Source of the DNA: Gammaproteobacteria bacterium
GTDB taxonomy: Bacteria; Pseudomonadota; Gammaproteobacteria; Steroidobacterales; Steroidobacteraceae
DNA length: 61,481 nt
Direction: 5' to 3'
NCBI GenBank assembly: GCA_025358295.1
Contig: JANYJY010000073.1
Span: 1 to 61,481, forward strand
In this document: piece after piece, positions 1 through 8,220 of the stretch
How positions within the stretch are numbered: position 1 is the stretch's first letter
Layout of the letters: each line of letters starts with the position of its first letter
Made by a program: the position numbers and the translations under genes
Notes under the pieces: generated by a model
Told to the model about the DNA's origin: nothing
What the model saw: the letters and a program-made list of their open reading frames with translations, nothing else
The model's database searches: none

Positions 1-1270
1 CGCATTCGAGCCGGCTTGCGTAGCGGGCAGCCTCCTCGGGATCGTTGCCCCACACCGAGCCGCCCAGGCCCACATCGAGTGAATTGGCGCGCTGAATGGC
101 CTCATCTACCGTGGCGTATTTCACAATGGGAATGACGGGACCGAATTGCTCTTCCTTGACGACGCGCATGTCATCTGACGCATTGGCGATAACCGTCAGC
201 GGATAAAAATATCCGGGCGCCTTCGGCCTCACGCCGCCCGTCACGATCGTTGCACCACTGGCGCGCGCATCATCGACGTACCCGGCGACCTTATCCAGCT
301 GCATCTTGTTCGACACAGGTCCGATGAGATTCTTTGGATCGAGTCCATTGCCGACCGGGATCTTGGCGACGTATTCGGAGAACTTCTTGACCACCTCGTC
401 ATACTGATCTTGGTGCACATACAGACGCTTCAGCGCGGCGCAGGTCTGCCCGGCATTGATGAAGCAGCCCCAGAACAGCTTTTCGAGCAGAGGCTCGATG
501 CGGGTGCCAGGCAGCACAATGCCGGCGTCATTGCCGCCGAGCTCCAGCGTAACGCGCTTCAAGTGCTGCGCAGCGCTGCCCATCACTTTCTTACCCGTGG
601 CGATGGATCCGGTAAATACGATTTTATCGACGCCCGGGTGATTGGTCAGATGATGGCCGATCTCGGCGGCACCGGTCACGATGTTGACAACGCCCGGCGG
701 CAGGACTTGATTCATGAGTTCCACCAGGCGCAGCGTTGAGAGCGGCGTGAAGGGCGAGGGCTTGACGACAACGGTGCAGCCCACGCGGAGCGCCGGCATG
801 ATGTGCCAGACCGCAATCATCATCGGCCAGTTCCACGGCGTAATCGAAGCGACGACGCCGACCGGCTTGCGGCGGATGACAATCTTCCCGCTCTTGTCGT
901 CCTGGATGGTCTCTTCGGGAAGGGAAAGGCCCGCCGTTACCCGGGTCCATGCCGCGCTGCCGCCGACTTCGAGATTCGCCCCCGGGCCGCTCTGCGTCTT
1001 GCCCTGCTCCCGAGTGATCAGCTCGGAAAGTTCCACATGGTGTTTTTCGATCAAGTCAGCGATCGCCAGCATTTTGGCCGAACGCTCCGCATCAGCGAGC
1101 GCCGCCCATGCCGCGAACGCGCCGCGCGCACAGGCGACCGCGTCATCCACCTGGGCGATGGTCGCCTCGGGACACGCCGCCAAGACGGATTCATCGGCGG
1201 GATTCAGCACATTGAAGGACTTCGCCGTCGTGACGGGCTTGCCGCCGATGGTCATGGTGTAGTTCGACAT
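1..1270 (-). CDS. Aldehyde dehydrogenase (C-terminus cut by window edge)
   Basis: NAD(P)-dependent aldehyde dehydrogenase that oxidises an aldehyde to its acid. About 423 residues are present; the C-terminal part lies outside the window. The ATG at 1270 is preceded by AGGAGA, located in the end of the upstream kinase gene. Visible family motifs are TPWNWP in the Rossmann domain, the glycine motif FTGSIATGKK, the general-base glutamate in TLELGGND and the catalytic cysteine, about residue 277, in NAGQTCAAL. It starts one base after the kinase stop, so it is the last visible gene of a six-gene operon. This supports a role in oxidising the aldehyde released by the kinase/phospholyase pair (inference). 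It resembles the second aldehyde dehydrogenase at 20.7 kb. Confidence 0.93.
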   Translation of the reverse strand, partial: MSNYTMTIGGKPVTTAKSFNVLNPADESVLAACPEATIAQVDDAVACARGAFAAWAALADAERSAKMLAIADLIEKHHVELSELITREQGKTQSGPGANLEVGGSAAWTRVTAGLSLPEETIQDDKSGKIVIRRKPVGVVASITPWNWPMMIAVWHIMPALRVGCTVVVKPSPFTPLSTLRLVELMNQVLPPGVVNIVTGAAEIGHHLTNHPGVDKIVFTGSIATGKKVMGSAAQHLKRVTLELGGNDAGIVLPGTRIEPLLEKLFWGCFINAGQTCAALKRLYVHQDQYDEVVKKFSEYVAKIPVGNGLDPKNLIGPVSNKMQLDKVAGYVDDARASGATIVTGGVRPKAPGYFYPLTVIANASDDMRVVKEEQFGPVIPIVKYATVDEAIQRANSLDVGLGGSVWGNDPEEAARYASRLEC

Positions 1271-1271
1271 A

Positions 1272-2306
1272 TCACGATTCTCCTGAAAAATGCTCTAAGT
1301 AGTCCTCAGCGACTGCGCAGGCGCGCTGCACCAGAAACGGACCCAGCTCGCGCGCCGTGTCGCTGCCCTGCCGCGTATGTACCCAGCCCAGATAGGTGGT
1401 GCCGCGTGCTGCCAGAAACAGCGGCAGCCTTGCCAGCGTTTCGTCGGACAGCCGGCGTTCACTGCGATAGCCACGGATCAGCGCATCACGGGCCGTGGGA
1501 TAAATGCTATCGCCGGAAATAAAGTAGAGCGACGTGGCGAGTTCGAATAGGTGCCAGCCGAAGCCGGCATCGTCGAAGTCGATCACTTGGACACGATGGC
1601 CGTCAATCAGCAGATTTTCCGGGACAAGGTCCCCGTGTATGAGCCCATAGCCGTCGGGCCCAGCGCCGTAGGCAGCCAGTTCCTGCGCAATCCGAGTGCG
1701 GGCTCGCAGCAAAAGGCTGCTCTGCTCCGGCGTGAGCGCAGCGAGCTCCCAAAACCGACCCCAGAACGGCGTTTCGCCCACCAATCCCTCCGCATCCCAG
1801 GCGTGACGCTGAAACCCGCTTGGGCGCTGCCAACCCGCGGCCTGATTGTGCATTCGAGCGGCGAGCGCGCCGATCGTATAATACTGCTTTGCAATGGCGG
1901 CGCCATCGCGGCCCACGCCATCTTCGACGGACCCTAACTGGCGTCCGTCGATCCATTCGAACACATCGATTTGCCGCGCATCGCCCGGCGTCTGAGTCGC
2001 TACGACTTCGAAGTTGCGGCCATGTCGCGAACGAATCACGCGCGGCACTTCGATACCGGCCGCCTGCAGAGCGCGCATCCAGACAAACTCCGAATCAAGC
2101 TCGGCGTCAGAATGGTAGCCACAGCGATGCACCCGCAACACGGCGCGACCGCCGCCGCTCAGATCGATTCTGAACACGGCATTTTCGCGCACCTTGATGG
2201 GTGCGAGATTCGACACCTCCAGATCCCAGTGGTGCAAGGCGCTGCGCGCGAGCGCCTGCATCTCGTCGAGGAAAGTTGCCGATTCGCATTTCAATTCCTC
2301 GTTCAC
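1272..2306 (-). CDS. APH/choline-kinase-fold amino-alcohol kinase
   Basis: 344-residue protein of the aminoglycoside phosphotransferase/choline kinase/hydroxylysine kinase superfamily, which transfers the ATP gamma-phosphate to a hydroxyl group. The Brenner-type motif HGDLVPEN lies at residues 224-231 and the metal-binding DFDD at 243-246. The start overlaps the stop of the upstream phospholyase gene in an ATGA, so the two are translationally coupled. Hydroxylysine kinase belongs to this family and works with a class III aminotransferase-like phospholyase. The pairing here therefore points to an amino-alcohol kinase rather than an antibiotic-resistance enzyme (inference). The substrate is not readable from the sequence. 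Confidence 0.85.
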   Translation of the reverse strand: MNEELKCESATFLDEMQALARSALHHWDLEVSNLAPIKVRENAVFRIDLSGGGRAVLRVHRCGYHSDAELDSEFVWMRALQAAGIEVPRVIRSRHGRNFEVVATQTPGDARQIDVFEWIDGRQLGSVEDGVGRDGAAIAKQYYTIGALAARMHNQAAGWQRPSGFQRHAWDAEGLVGETPFWGRFWELAALTPEQSSLLLRARTRIAQELAAYGAGPDGYGLIHGDLVPENLLIDGHRVQVIDFDDAGFGWHLFELATSLYFISGDSIYPTARDALIRGYRSERRLSDETLARLPLFLAARGTTYLGWVHTRQGSDTARELGPFLVQRACAVAEDYLEHFSGES

Positions 2307-3583
2307 AACGCCGCCAGCGCCTGGTTGAGCGTGTCGACGAGCAGGTCGGCATTTTGCTTCGAGAACGGCATCGGCGGCCGTATTTTAAGAATATTGTCGT
2401 GCATGCCGATACGGCTGATGAGCACGCCGCGATCGCGCATGAGATTGACGAGGCGCTTGGTTTGCGCCGTCGCGGGGGTCTTGGCGTGACGATCGAGGAC
2501 GAGTTCGACCGCGAAAAATAGGCCTGCCCCGCGCACGTCGCCGATGAGCGTATGCCGGTTCGCGAGTTCCTCGAGCCTCGCGAGGGTGTACTCACCGACA
2601 GTGACGGCATTTTGCAGCAGCTGCTCATCCTCGATCACGTCGAGAACCGCCATCCCGACGGCGGCCGACACCGGATTGCCACCGAAGGTGTTGAAGTACA
2701 TGTTGCGGCTGGTGAACGCGTTGACGAGTTCGCGGCGCGCCACCAAGCCGGCGAGCGGATGTCCATTGCCCATGGGTTTGCCCATGGTGACGATGTCGGG
2801 AACGACACCCAGTTTTTGGTGCCCCCACATGTGGCTGCCGAGACGGCCGAATCCAGCCTGCACCTCGTCGGCGATGAAGTACCCACCGGCGGCATGCACG
2901 TGGTCAAGCGTTTTTCCCATGAAGCCTGCCGGCAACGTCGGCAGACCTTCGCTGGAGAATGCCGTGCAAAACAGCAGACCGGCGAAACGCACGCCGCTCG
3001 CGGCGAACGAGTCGATCGCGCGTTTGACGTCATCCGCATAGACCAACGCAAGTTCCTCGTCGCTGCGCCCCGCTCGGTCGCGATAAGGGTCCATCACGGG
3101 CACCGAGCGCACGTGCGGGCCACGCTTGCTGGCGGGCGTGAACAGGGAGCTTATCTGCATCACGGCCGCCGTATTGCCATGATAGGCCCAGGCGGTCGAT
3201 ATGATTCCCTCGCCGCCGCTGCAATCGCGTGCGATGCGAAGCGCCAGCTCATTGGCCTCACTGCCGCTGCAAACGAACATGGCCATCGACAGCTGTGCAT
3301 CGAACAAACCCGTGAGCCGTTCGGCATAGGCCACTACATGTTCATCCAGGTAGCGCGTGTGGATATTGAGAGTGGCTGCCTGTCCGCTCAGCGCTGCCAC
3401 CACGCGTGGGTGACAATGACCCACGTGCGGTACGTTATTATAGGCGTCCAGATAACGACGCCCATCGGCGTCATACAGCCACACGCCCTCGCCGCGCACC
3501 AGGTGCAAGGGCTTATCGTAGAAAAGCGGCGAGTTGCGCCCTAGAACTCGATAACGCCGCTCGAGCAAAGATTCGGTATCCAC
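2303..3583 (-). CDS. Class III aminotransferase-fold PLP enzyme, probable amino-alcohol-phosphate phospholyase
   Basis: PLP-dependent fold-type I enzyme of 426 residues. The PLP lysine is Lys269 in TMGKPMGNGHPL, and the cofactor aspartate is in FIADEVQAGFGR. I chose the GTG at 3583, which has GGAG eight bases upstream, because the longer ORF runs deep into the SDR gene. Ethanolamine-phosphate and 5-phosphohydroxylysine phospholyases belong to this family and eliminate phosphate and ammonia to leave an aldehyde. Coupling to an APH-type kinase by a 4-base overlap favours that role over plain transamination. An ordinary omega-aminotransferase remains the alternative. Confidence 0.83.
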   Translation of the reverse strand: MDTESLLERRYRVLGRNSPLFYDKPLHLVRGEGVWLYDADGRRYLDAYNNVPHVGHCHPRVVAALSGQAATLNIHTRYLDEHVVAYAERLTGLFDAQLSMAMFVCSGSEANELALRIARDCSGGEGIISTAWAYHGNTAAVMQISSLFTPASKRGPHVRSVPVMDPYRDRAGRSDEELALVYADDVKRAIDSFAASGVRFAGLLFCTAFSSEGLPTLPAGFMGKTLDHVHAAGGYFIADEVQAGFGRLGSHMWGHQKLGVVPDIVTMGKPMGNGHPLAGLVARRELVNAFTSRNMYFNTFGGNPVSAAVGMAVLDVIEDEQLLQNAVTVGEYTLARLEELANRHTLIGDVRGAGLFFAVELVLDRHAKTPATAQTKRLVNLMRDRGVLISRIGMHDNILKIRPPMPFSKQNADLLVDTLNQALAAL

Positions 3584-3599
3584 CTGTGCAACTCCGGCG

Positions 3600-4394
3600 T
3601 CACTGACCTTGATAGAAGGACTCCAGGACCACCGGGCTCTCCGGCAAAGTAGAACCACCGTCGACGACGATGGTCTGTCCCGTGATGTACGACGCCGCGT
3701 CCGAGGCGAGAAACAACATGGTATTGGCGATGTCGACCGGATCCCCGAGCTTGCCGAGCGGGATTTGCTTAGCCATTTCCGCGAGCGCCTCCGGGCCGCC
3801 CAGCGCGTTCATCGCAGGCGTGAGTATGTAGCCGGGTTCGACACCGTTCACTGTGATGTTCTGCCGGGCATACTCGAGCGCCGCCGTACGGATCAAGCCG
3901 TTAAGGCCGCACTTCGATGCCGCATAGTGCGCGGTACCCGGCATGGCAACATTCGGTCCGGTGACGGACGAGGTAAACAAAAAGCGCCCGCCTCCTTGTT
4001 TGCGCAGGTGCGGGAGCGCCTCCTGGATAAACCAGAACCCGGCCTTGAGGTTTACCGACAGGGTGAGATCAAGGTCGGCATCCGACAGTTGCTCGATCGG
4101 CAGTACGGGATAGACGGCCGCGTTGTGCACCACGATGTCGAGCCGCCCGAATCGCTCCACCGTCTGCGCCACCACGCGCTTAACCTCGGCACGCCGGCCG
4201 ACATCGGTTTGGTTGAGCCAGGCGACGCCTCCAGACTTGACGATGGCGTCGGCGACTGACTGGCCATTCGCCTGGCTGCGTGTGGCGATGACCACCTTGG
4301 CGCCGGACTTTGCGAACACCCGCGCGATGCCTTCGCCGATGCCCTGGCCCGAACCGGTAACGATGGCAACTTTGTTCGATAAATCGACGATCAT
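3600..4394 (-). CDS. Short-chain dehydrogenase/reductase
   Basis: Classical SDR of 264 residues. It shows the cofactor motif TGSGQGIG (13-20), NAA (91-93), a catalytic serine in TSSVTG (142-143) and the YAASK motif (Tyr157, Lys161), followed by PGYILTP. The ATG at 4394 has AGGA at a suitable distance; the longer frame has no support. It lies between the permease and the phospholyase in the same operon, so it probably oxidises or reduces an alcohol or ketone in that pathway. The substrate is unknown. Confidence 0.9.
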   Translation of the reverse strand: MIVDLSNKVAIVTGSGQGIGEGIARVFAKSGAKVVIATRSQANGQSVADAIVKSGGVAWLNQTDVGRRAEVKRVVAQTVERFGRLDIVVHNAAVYPVLPIEQLSDADLDLTLSVNLKAGFWFIQEALPHLRKQGGGRFLFTSSVTGPNVAMPGTAHYAASKCGLNGLIRTAALEYARQNITVNGVEPGYILTPAMNALGGPEALAEMAKQIPLGKLGDPVDIANTMLFLASDAASYITGQTIVVDGGSTLPESPVVLESFYQGQ

Positions 4395-4404
4395 GAGTGA
4401 ATTC

Positions 4405-5754
4405 CTATGGGTTCTTGCGTAAACGCGCCGGGCCCAACCACACAAATTGCACGATCAACAGGACAATCGCCGCAATGGCGACTTGCAACGCGCGTGCCTC
4501 GAGTTGGTAACAGGACACCATGACTGAGAGCGACAATAATAACGCCACCGCGGCGATAGGCGAGCCTCCGAGCGCTCGATAAGTTCGCGCCAACCCGGGC
4601 TCCCGACGGCGCAGGCTTAAGAAAGCGGCAAGGATAAGCATGTGGGAGACGCTTATCAGGAATATGAACACCACCATGGCATCGTTCGGCGGGAATGCCG
4701 CCGTCGCCAGCGCGATGACACCGACCAGGTATACGGCGCTCGCCGGCGCCTGGCGGGAATTGACCGTGCCGAAGATGCGCGGCAGGAAGCCGGCCTGCGC
4801 GAGATGATAAAACTGCCGCGAACCTGCATAGGCCAGCGAAAAGAAGGTGCCGAGCAATGCAACCAATGCCCCGCCGGCAACCACACGCACCATCAACGTT
4901 GCTCCGGTCCTGCCCGGGTTGGTGCTGATTGCTGCAAACAGAGGATCGTCGACGGCGCCAAGCCGGTCGGCGCCGGTCGCACCGGTGGCGATCAGCAACA
5001 CGCAGATTCCTATGACGAAAGCGACACCGATGGCCAAGGCCAACGCCTTGGGCATGTTCCTTGCCATGTCGCGCATCTCAGCAGCCGCATGCGCGGACTG
5101 CTCGACGCCGAGAAATAGAAACAGCGCAAAGGGGATGCAGCGGGCGGCGCCGGCGTAGCCATGAGGCAGGAGACTGCGCGCGCCGTCCGGCGCGGCACTA
5201 AATAAATTCGACGTTTGAAATTCGGGCGCCATGAAACAGCAGAAGGCCACGAGGATGACCAAGGCGGCGACGCCGACGGCAACGGTCAATCCAACCGCCT
5301 CGCTCGCGCCGCGCAATTGCAGTCCCATGACGATGACCAGAAACGCAATCTTGATGGGCCAACCACCAAGCCCAAGCCACGCCGAGACGTAGGCCTCACT
5401 GAAGGAAATCGCAAGGCCCGCTCCCACCGCAAGTGCGATGGCGACCGACATGCCGGCGAGATACGCCGGTGTGGGTCCGAGGGTGCGGCGCACATAGCCG
5501 TCGAAGCCGCCTGCCTCGGGCAACGCGGCGGCCAATTCCGCCAGACTTTGAGTCAGACACAGAAACAGCACGGCCATCGCCAACGCGGCAATCAGCATGC
5601 CGCCCCAACCGCCAACGGCCAGTCCATAGTTCCAACCCGAGACATTGCCGGAGATAGCGATGGCAATCCCCAATGCAGCCACCTGCAGCCAGTGCAGCGA
5701 ACCTGCCTTGAGTGTCGCCGGCGCAGCCGAAATTTCGCCGGCGTGATCGCTCAC
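4405..5754 (-). CDS. APC-superfamily amine/amino acid permease
   Basis: Inner-membrane permease of 449 residues with about twelve hydrophobic segments. The first helix carries the unwound glycine-rich stretch GNVSGWNYGL, typical of amino acid-polyamine-organocation transporters and close in style to ethanolamine permeases. It starts with GTG, which overlaps the TAG stop of the TonB receptor by one base. As the second gene of the operon it probably carries into the cytoplasm the amine that the outer-membrane receptor admits to the periplasm. The exact substrate is inferred only from the neighbours. Confidence 0.88.
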   Translation of the reverse strand: MSDHAGEISAAPATLKAGSLHWLQVAALGIAIAISGNVSGWNYGLAVGGWGGMLIAALAMAVLFLCLTQSLAELAAALPEAGGFDGYVRRTLGPTPAYLAGMSVAIALAVGAGLAISFSEAYVSAWLGLGGWPIKIAFLVIVMGLQLRGASEAVGLTVAVGVAALVILVAFCCFMAPEFQTSNLFSAAPDGARSLLPHGYAGAARCIPFALFLFLGVEQSAHAAAEMRDMARNMPKALALAIGVAFVIGICVLLIATGATGADRLGAVDDPLFAAISTNPGRTGATLMVRVVAGGALVALLGTFFSLAYAGSRQFYHLAQAGFLPRIFGTVNSRQAPASAVYLVGVIALATAAFPPNDAMVVFIFLISVSHMLILAAFLSLRRREPGLARTYRALGGSPIAAVALLLSLSVMVSCYQLEARALQVAIAAIVLLIVQFVWLGPARLRKNP

Positions 5755-8036
5755 TACTTGCCCCAGTGGTACGCCACGCTGGCGCCGTATAGACGTGGCG
5801 TCCCATAGACCGACTGATTGATGCCAAGGAATCCTGAGAGATCGAGGTTATAAATCCGATACAGGGTGTTTAAGCAATTCTTACAATAGGCCGACACATC
5901 CCAGCGGCCGCTGGAATCGGTGTATCCGACCCGCGCATTGGTGAGCGTGTAGGACGGCTGCCGATCGACCGGGGCATTGATCAATTCCAAATACATTGCC
6001 TTATTCCACTTTGCATCGACTTCTGCCGACAACTTGCCGCCGAAGGCAGCCCACTCGTAGCGAGCGACCGCATTCACGCTCCAAGGCGGCGCCTGCGGCA
6101 ATTGCGCAGTCACGAGAATGCCCGCCGGCGTGGGCACATTCAGCGCCTGGGTGTCGAGGTAGGAGACGCCCAGTTGCACGTGCATGCCGTGGAACGGCAC
6201 CACCGCCAGTTCGAGCTCGCTGCCCTTCACCTTGGCGTCGATGTTTTCGACGATCTGCGTGGCGACGTCGAGGAAGAAGCCCTGATAATTCTTGTAATCG
6301 TAATAGAAGACATCGCCATTGAGCCGCGCCGCGCCATCCCAGAACGTCGATTTGAAGCCTGCCTCGTAGCTGGTCAATCGCTCCTCGTCATAGTTCATTT
6401 TCAACGTCGGGACGAAGCCATAGCCAGGATTCAAGTTGACATAGCCGGAACTGGGTGCCGACAAACCGCCGCCCTTGGCGCCTCGATTGACGCTGGCATA
6501 CAGCAAATTATCCTGGTCGATCTTGTAGTCGAGCTCCGCCTTTCCCATCGGCATTCGATAGGTTTTTTTCGCGTCTGGGTAACCGCTTGCGGTCGAATAG
6601 TTAAGACTGTAGGGGAAGCCTCCTGGGGGCGCGGTCGGATCCAGCGGCCCGCAGACATTACAGGTGTAATTGTATAAGTATTGTTTCTGGTCGATGGTAT
6701 AGCGCGCACCGACAATGCCCACCCAGTGATCGCTAAAGCTGTATTCGAGCTGGCCGAACACCGAGGGCGAACTGGTGCGCAAATTCAGATTCGCCAATCC
6801 ATTGCCATACGGGAACGGCACGGGAGGGATGTAGTCGGGCAGCGTCGTCTGCTCGAAATTCGTGGTCTTATAGTTGAGGTAGTAGGCACCGGCGATCCAA
6901 CGCAGGCTCTCGTATTTACCGTTGAGGCGGAATTCCTGCGAGAACTGCTGGTAGTGCGCCTCGGTATCGTAATTGAATATCGGGTTCGGCGAGACGTCCG
7001 AGTCCTCGCCGTAGCGCTTCTGCATCTTCAGATAGTCCGTCACCGATGCGAGCGAGAAGGCATCGAAATTCCAATTGACGCGAACATTCGCGCCCCACAC
7101 CGTGCGGTTGAACAACCCTCGGCGGTCCTCCGCCTGATTGAACGGACTGGAATTCGTGTTCACGTAGCCACCCAAATCCGGCGTGCCCGCAGGCGCAAAT
7201 ACGCCCCGGCCGGTTGCGTCGGGAAAAGAGGCCGCCCACGAATAATTACCGGAGGTCTCGTGATTATTGTTGAGGGCATGCAGCTTGATCAGAATTTCGC
7301 CGTTGTCGGTCGGCTTGATGCGCAATTGCAGCCGCAGCGCGTATTGATCTTGGTCATCGATCGCATGGCCGAGGCTGTTCGAGATATAGCCGTCATGGCG
7401 CGACACGTCAAAGGAGAGCCGCCCGGACACCTTGTCGGTCAACGGTCCGCTCACCGCCCCTTCCGATTCGAATGTGCCGAAATTGCCACCCGTCAGCTGT
7501 AGATAAGCTTCCGGCGTATCGGTCGGCAGCTTGCTCACATATTGAATCAGACCGCCCGTGGCATTTCGTCCGAACAAGGTGCCCTGGGGACCGCGCAGGA
7601 CTTCGACACGCTGCAGATCGAACAGGGAGCCGGCCAGCGCACCCGTCGAGCCGATATAGGCATCGTCCGCGTACACGGCGATGGGCGCTTCTTGGTGATC
7701 GCTGAAGTCGTTTTGGGATACGCCGCGCAGATTGTAGATGGTGACGGTCGCGCCATATTGGTTGTATTGCAAGCCGGGCACTTGGCCCGCGATATCGATG
7801 ACGTCCTTGAATCCGAGCTGCTCCAGCGCATGCGCGTCGAACGCGGTCACCGATGTTCCCACGTCCTGTAGGTTTTGCTCGCGCCTCTGGGCAGTGACTA
7901 CGATTTCGCCGAGCTTGTCCTCATCGCCCGACTCGGCCGCGAGGCCGGCCAGCCAAGGCCCCATAGTGAGGATCATTCCCGTGGCCGCATGCGCCACGCG
8001 AGTCCGAAGCGTCCGTCCCTTCATTTGACTTTGCAT
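5754..8036 (-). CDS. TonB-dependent outer-membrane receptor
   Basis: 760-residue outer-membrane transporter. A signal peptide occupies roughly the first 35 residues. A TonB-box-like GEIVVTAQRR follows, then the plug domain with VLRGPQGTLFGRNATGG near residue 150, and a long beta-barrel ending in an aromatic-rich strand. ATG at 8036 was taken; a second ATG four codons on (MKGRTL) is also possible. It heads the minus-strand operon, so it probably takes up the substrate of the kinase/phospholyase/dehydrogenase enzymes rather than iron (inference). Confidence 0.93.
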   Translation of the reverse strand: MQSQMKGRTLRTRVAHAATGMILTMGPWLAGLAAESGDEDKLGEIVVTAQRREQNLQDVGTSVTAFDAHALEQLGFKDVIDIAGQVPGLQYNQYGATVTIYNLRGVSQNDFSDHQEAPIAVYADDAYIGSTGALAGSLFDLQRVEVLRGPQGTLFGRNATGGLIQYVSKLPTDTPEAYLQLTGGNFGTFESEGAVSGPLTDKVSGRLSFDVSRHDGYISNSLGHAIDDQDQYALRLQLRIKPTDNGEILIKLHALNNNHETSGNYSWAASFPDATGRGVFAPAGTPDLGGYVNTNSSPFNQAEDRRGLFNRTVWGANVRVNWNFDAFSLASVTDYLKMQKRYGEDSDVSPNPIFNYDTEAHYQQFSQEFRLNGKYESLRWIAGAYYLNYKTTNFEQTTLPDYIPPVPFPYGNGLANLNLRTSSPSVFGQLEYSFSDHWVGIVGARYTIDQKQYLYNYTCNVCGPLDPTAPPGGFPYSLNYSTASGYPDAKKTYRMPMGKAELDYKIDQDNLLYASVNRGAKGGGLSAPSSGYVNLNPGYGFVPTLKMNYDEERLTSYEAGFKSTFWDGAARLNGDVFYYDYKNYQGFFLDVATQIVENIDAKVKGSELELAVVPFHGMHVQLGVSYLDTQALNVPTPAGILVTAQLPQAPPWSVNAVARYEWAAFGGKLSAEVDAKWNKAMYLELINAPVDRQPSYTLTNARVGYTDSSGRWDVSAYCKNCLNTLYRIYNLDLSGFLGINQSVYGTPRLYGASVAYHWGK

Positions 8037-8220
8037 CGTATCCCCTGCGTATCGAGTCGTGGTGATGGCGTTCCGGTCATACTAGTCCCTGGGACAACGG
8101 CAACGCGACCCAGGAAACGAAGGCACCGTACGGGATCGGAAAATAGTTCCAAGCCGAACGCTCGGTGTTAAGTTTTCCTGTAGGCTCGCGCGTCAACGAC
8201 CTCCCTTCGGCACGGCATAT
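8037..8220. promoter_or_regulatory. Divergent intergenic region between two catabolic operons
   Basis: This 184-base region separates the TonB-receptor operon (minus) from the CoA ligase-thiolase gene (plus), so it must hold both promoters. A short palindrome TCCCTGGGA is visible in it. I could not identify convincing -35/-10 pairs, and there is no clear Shine-Dalgarno sequence before the ATG at 8221. Confidence 0.45.

Noticed and set aside
1272-2306. Antibiotic resistance (aminoglycoside phosphotransferase)
   Set aside because: The operon context with a phospholyase and aldehyde dehydrogenase fits a catabolic kinase; no resistance-specific motif was seen.
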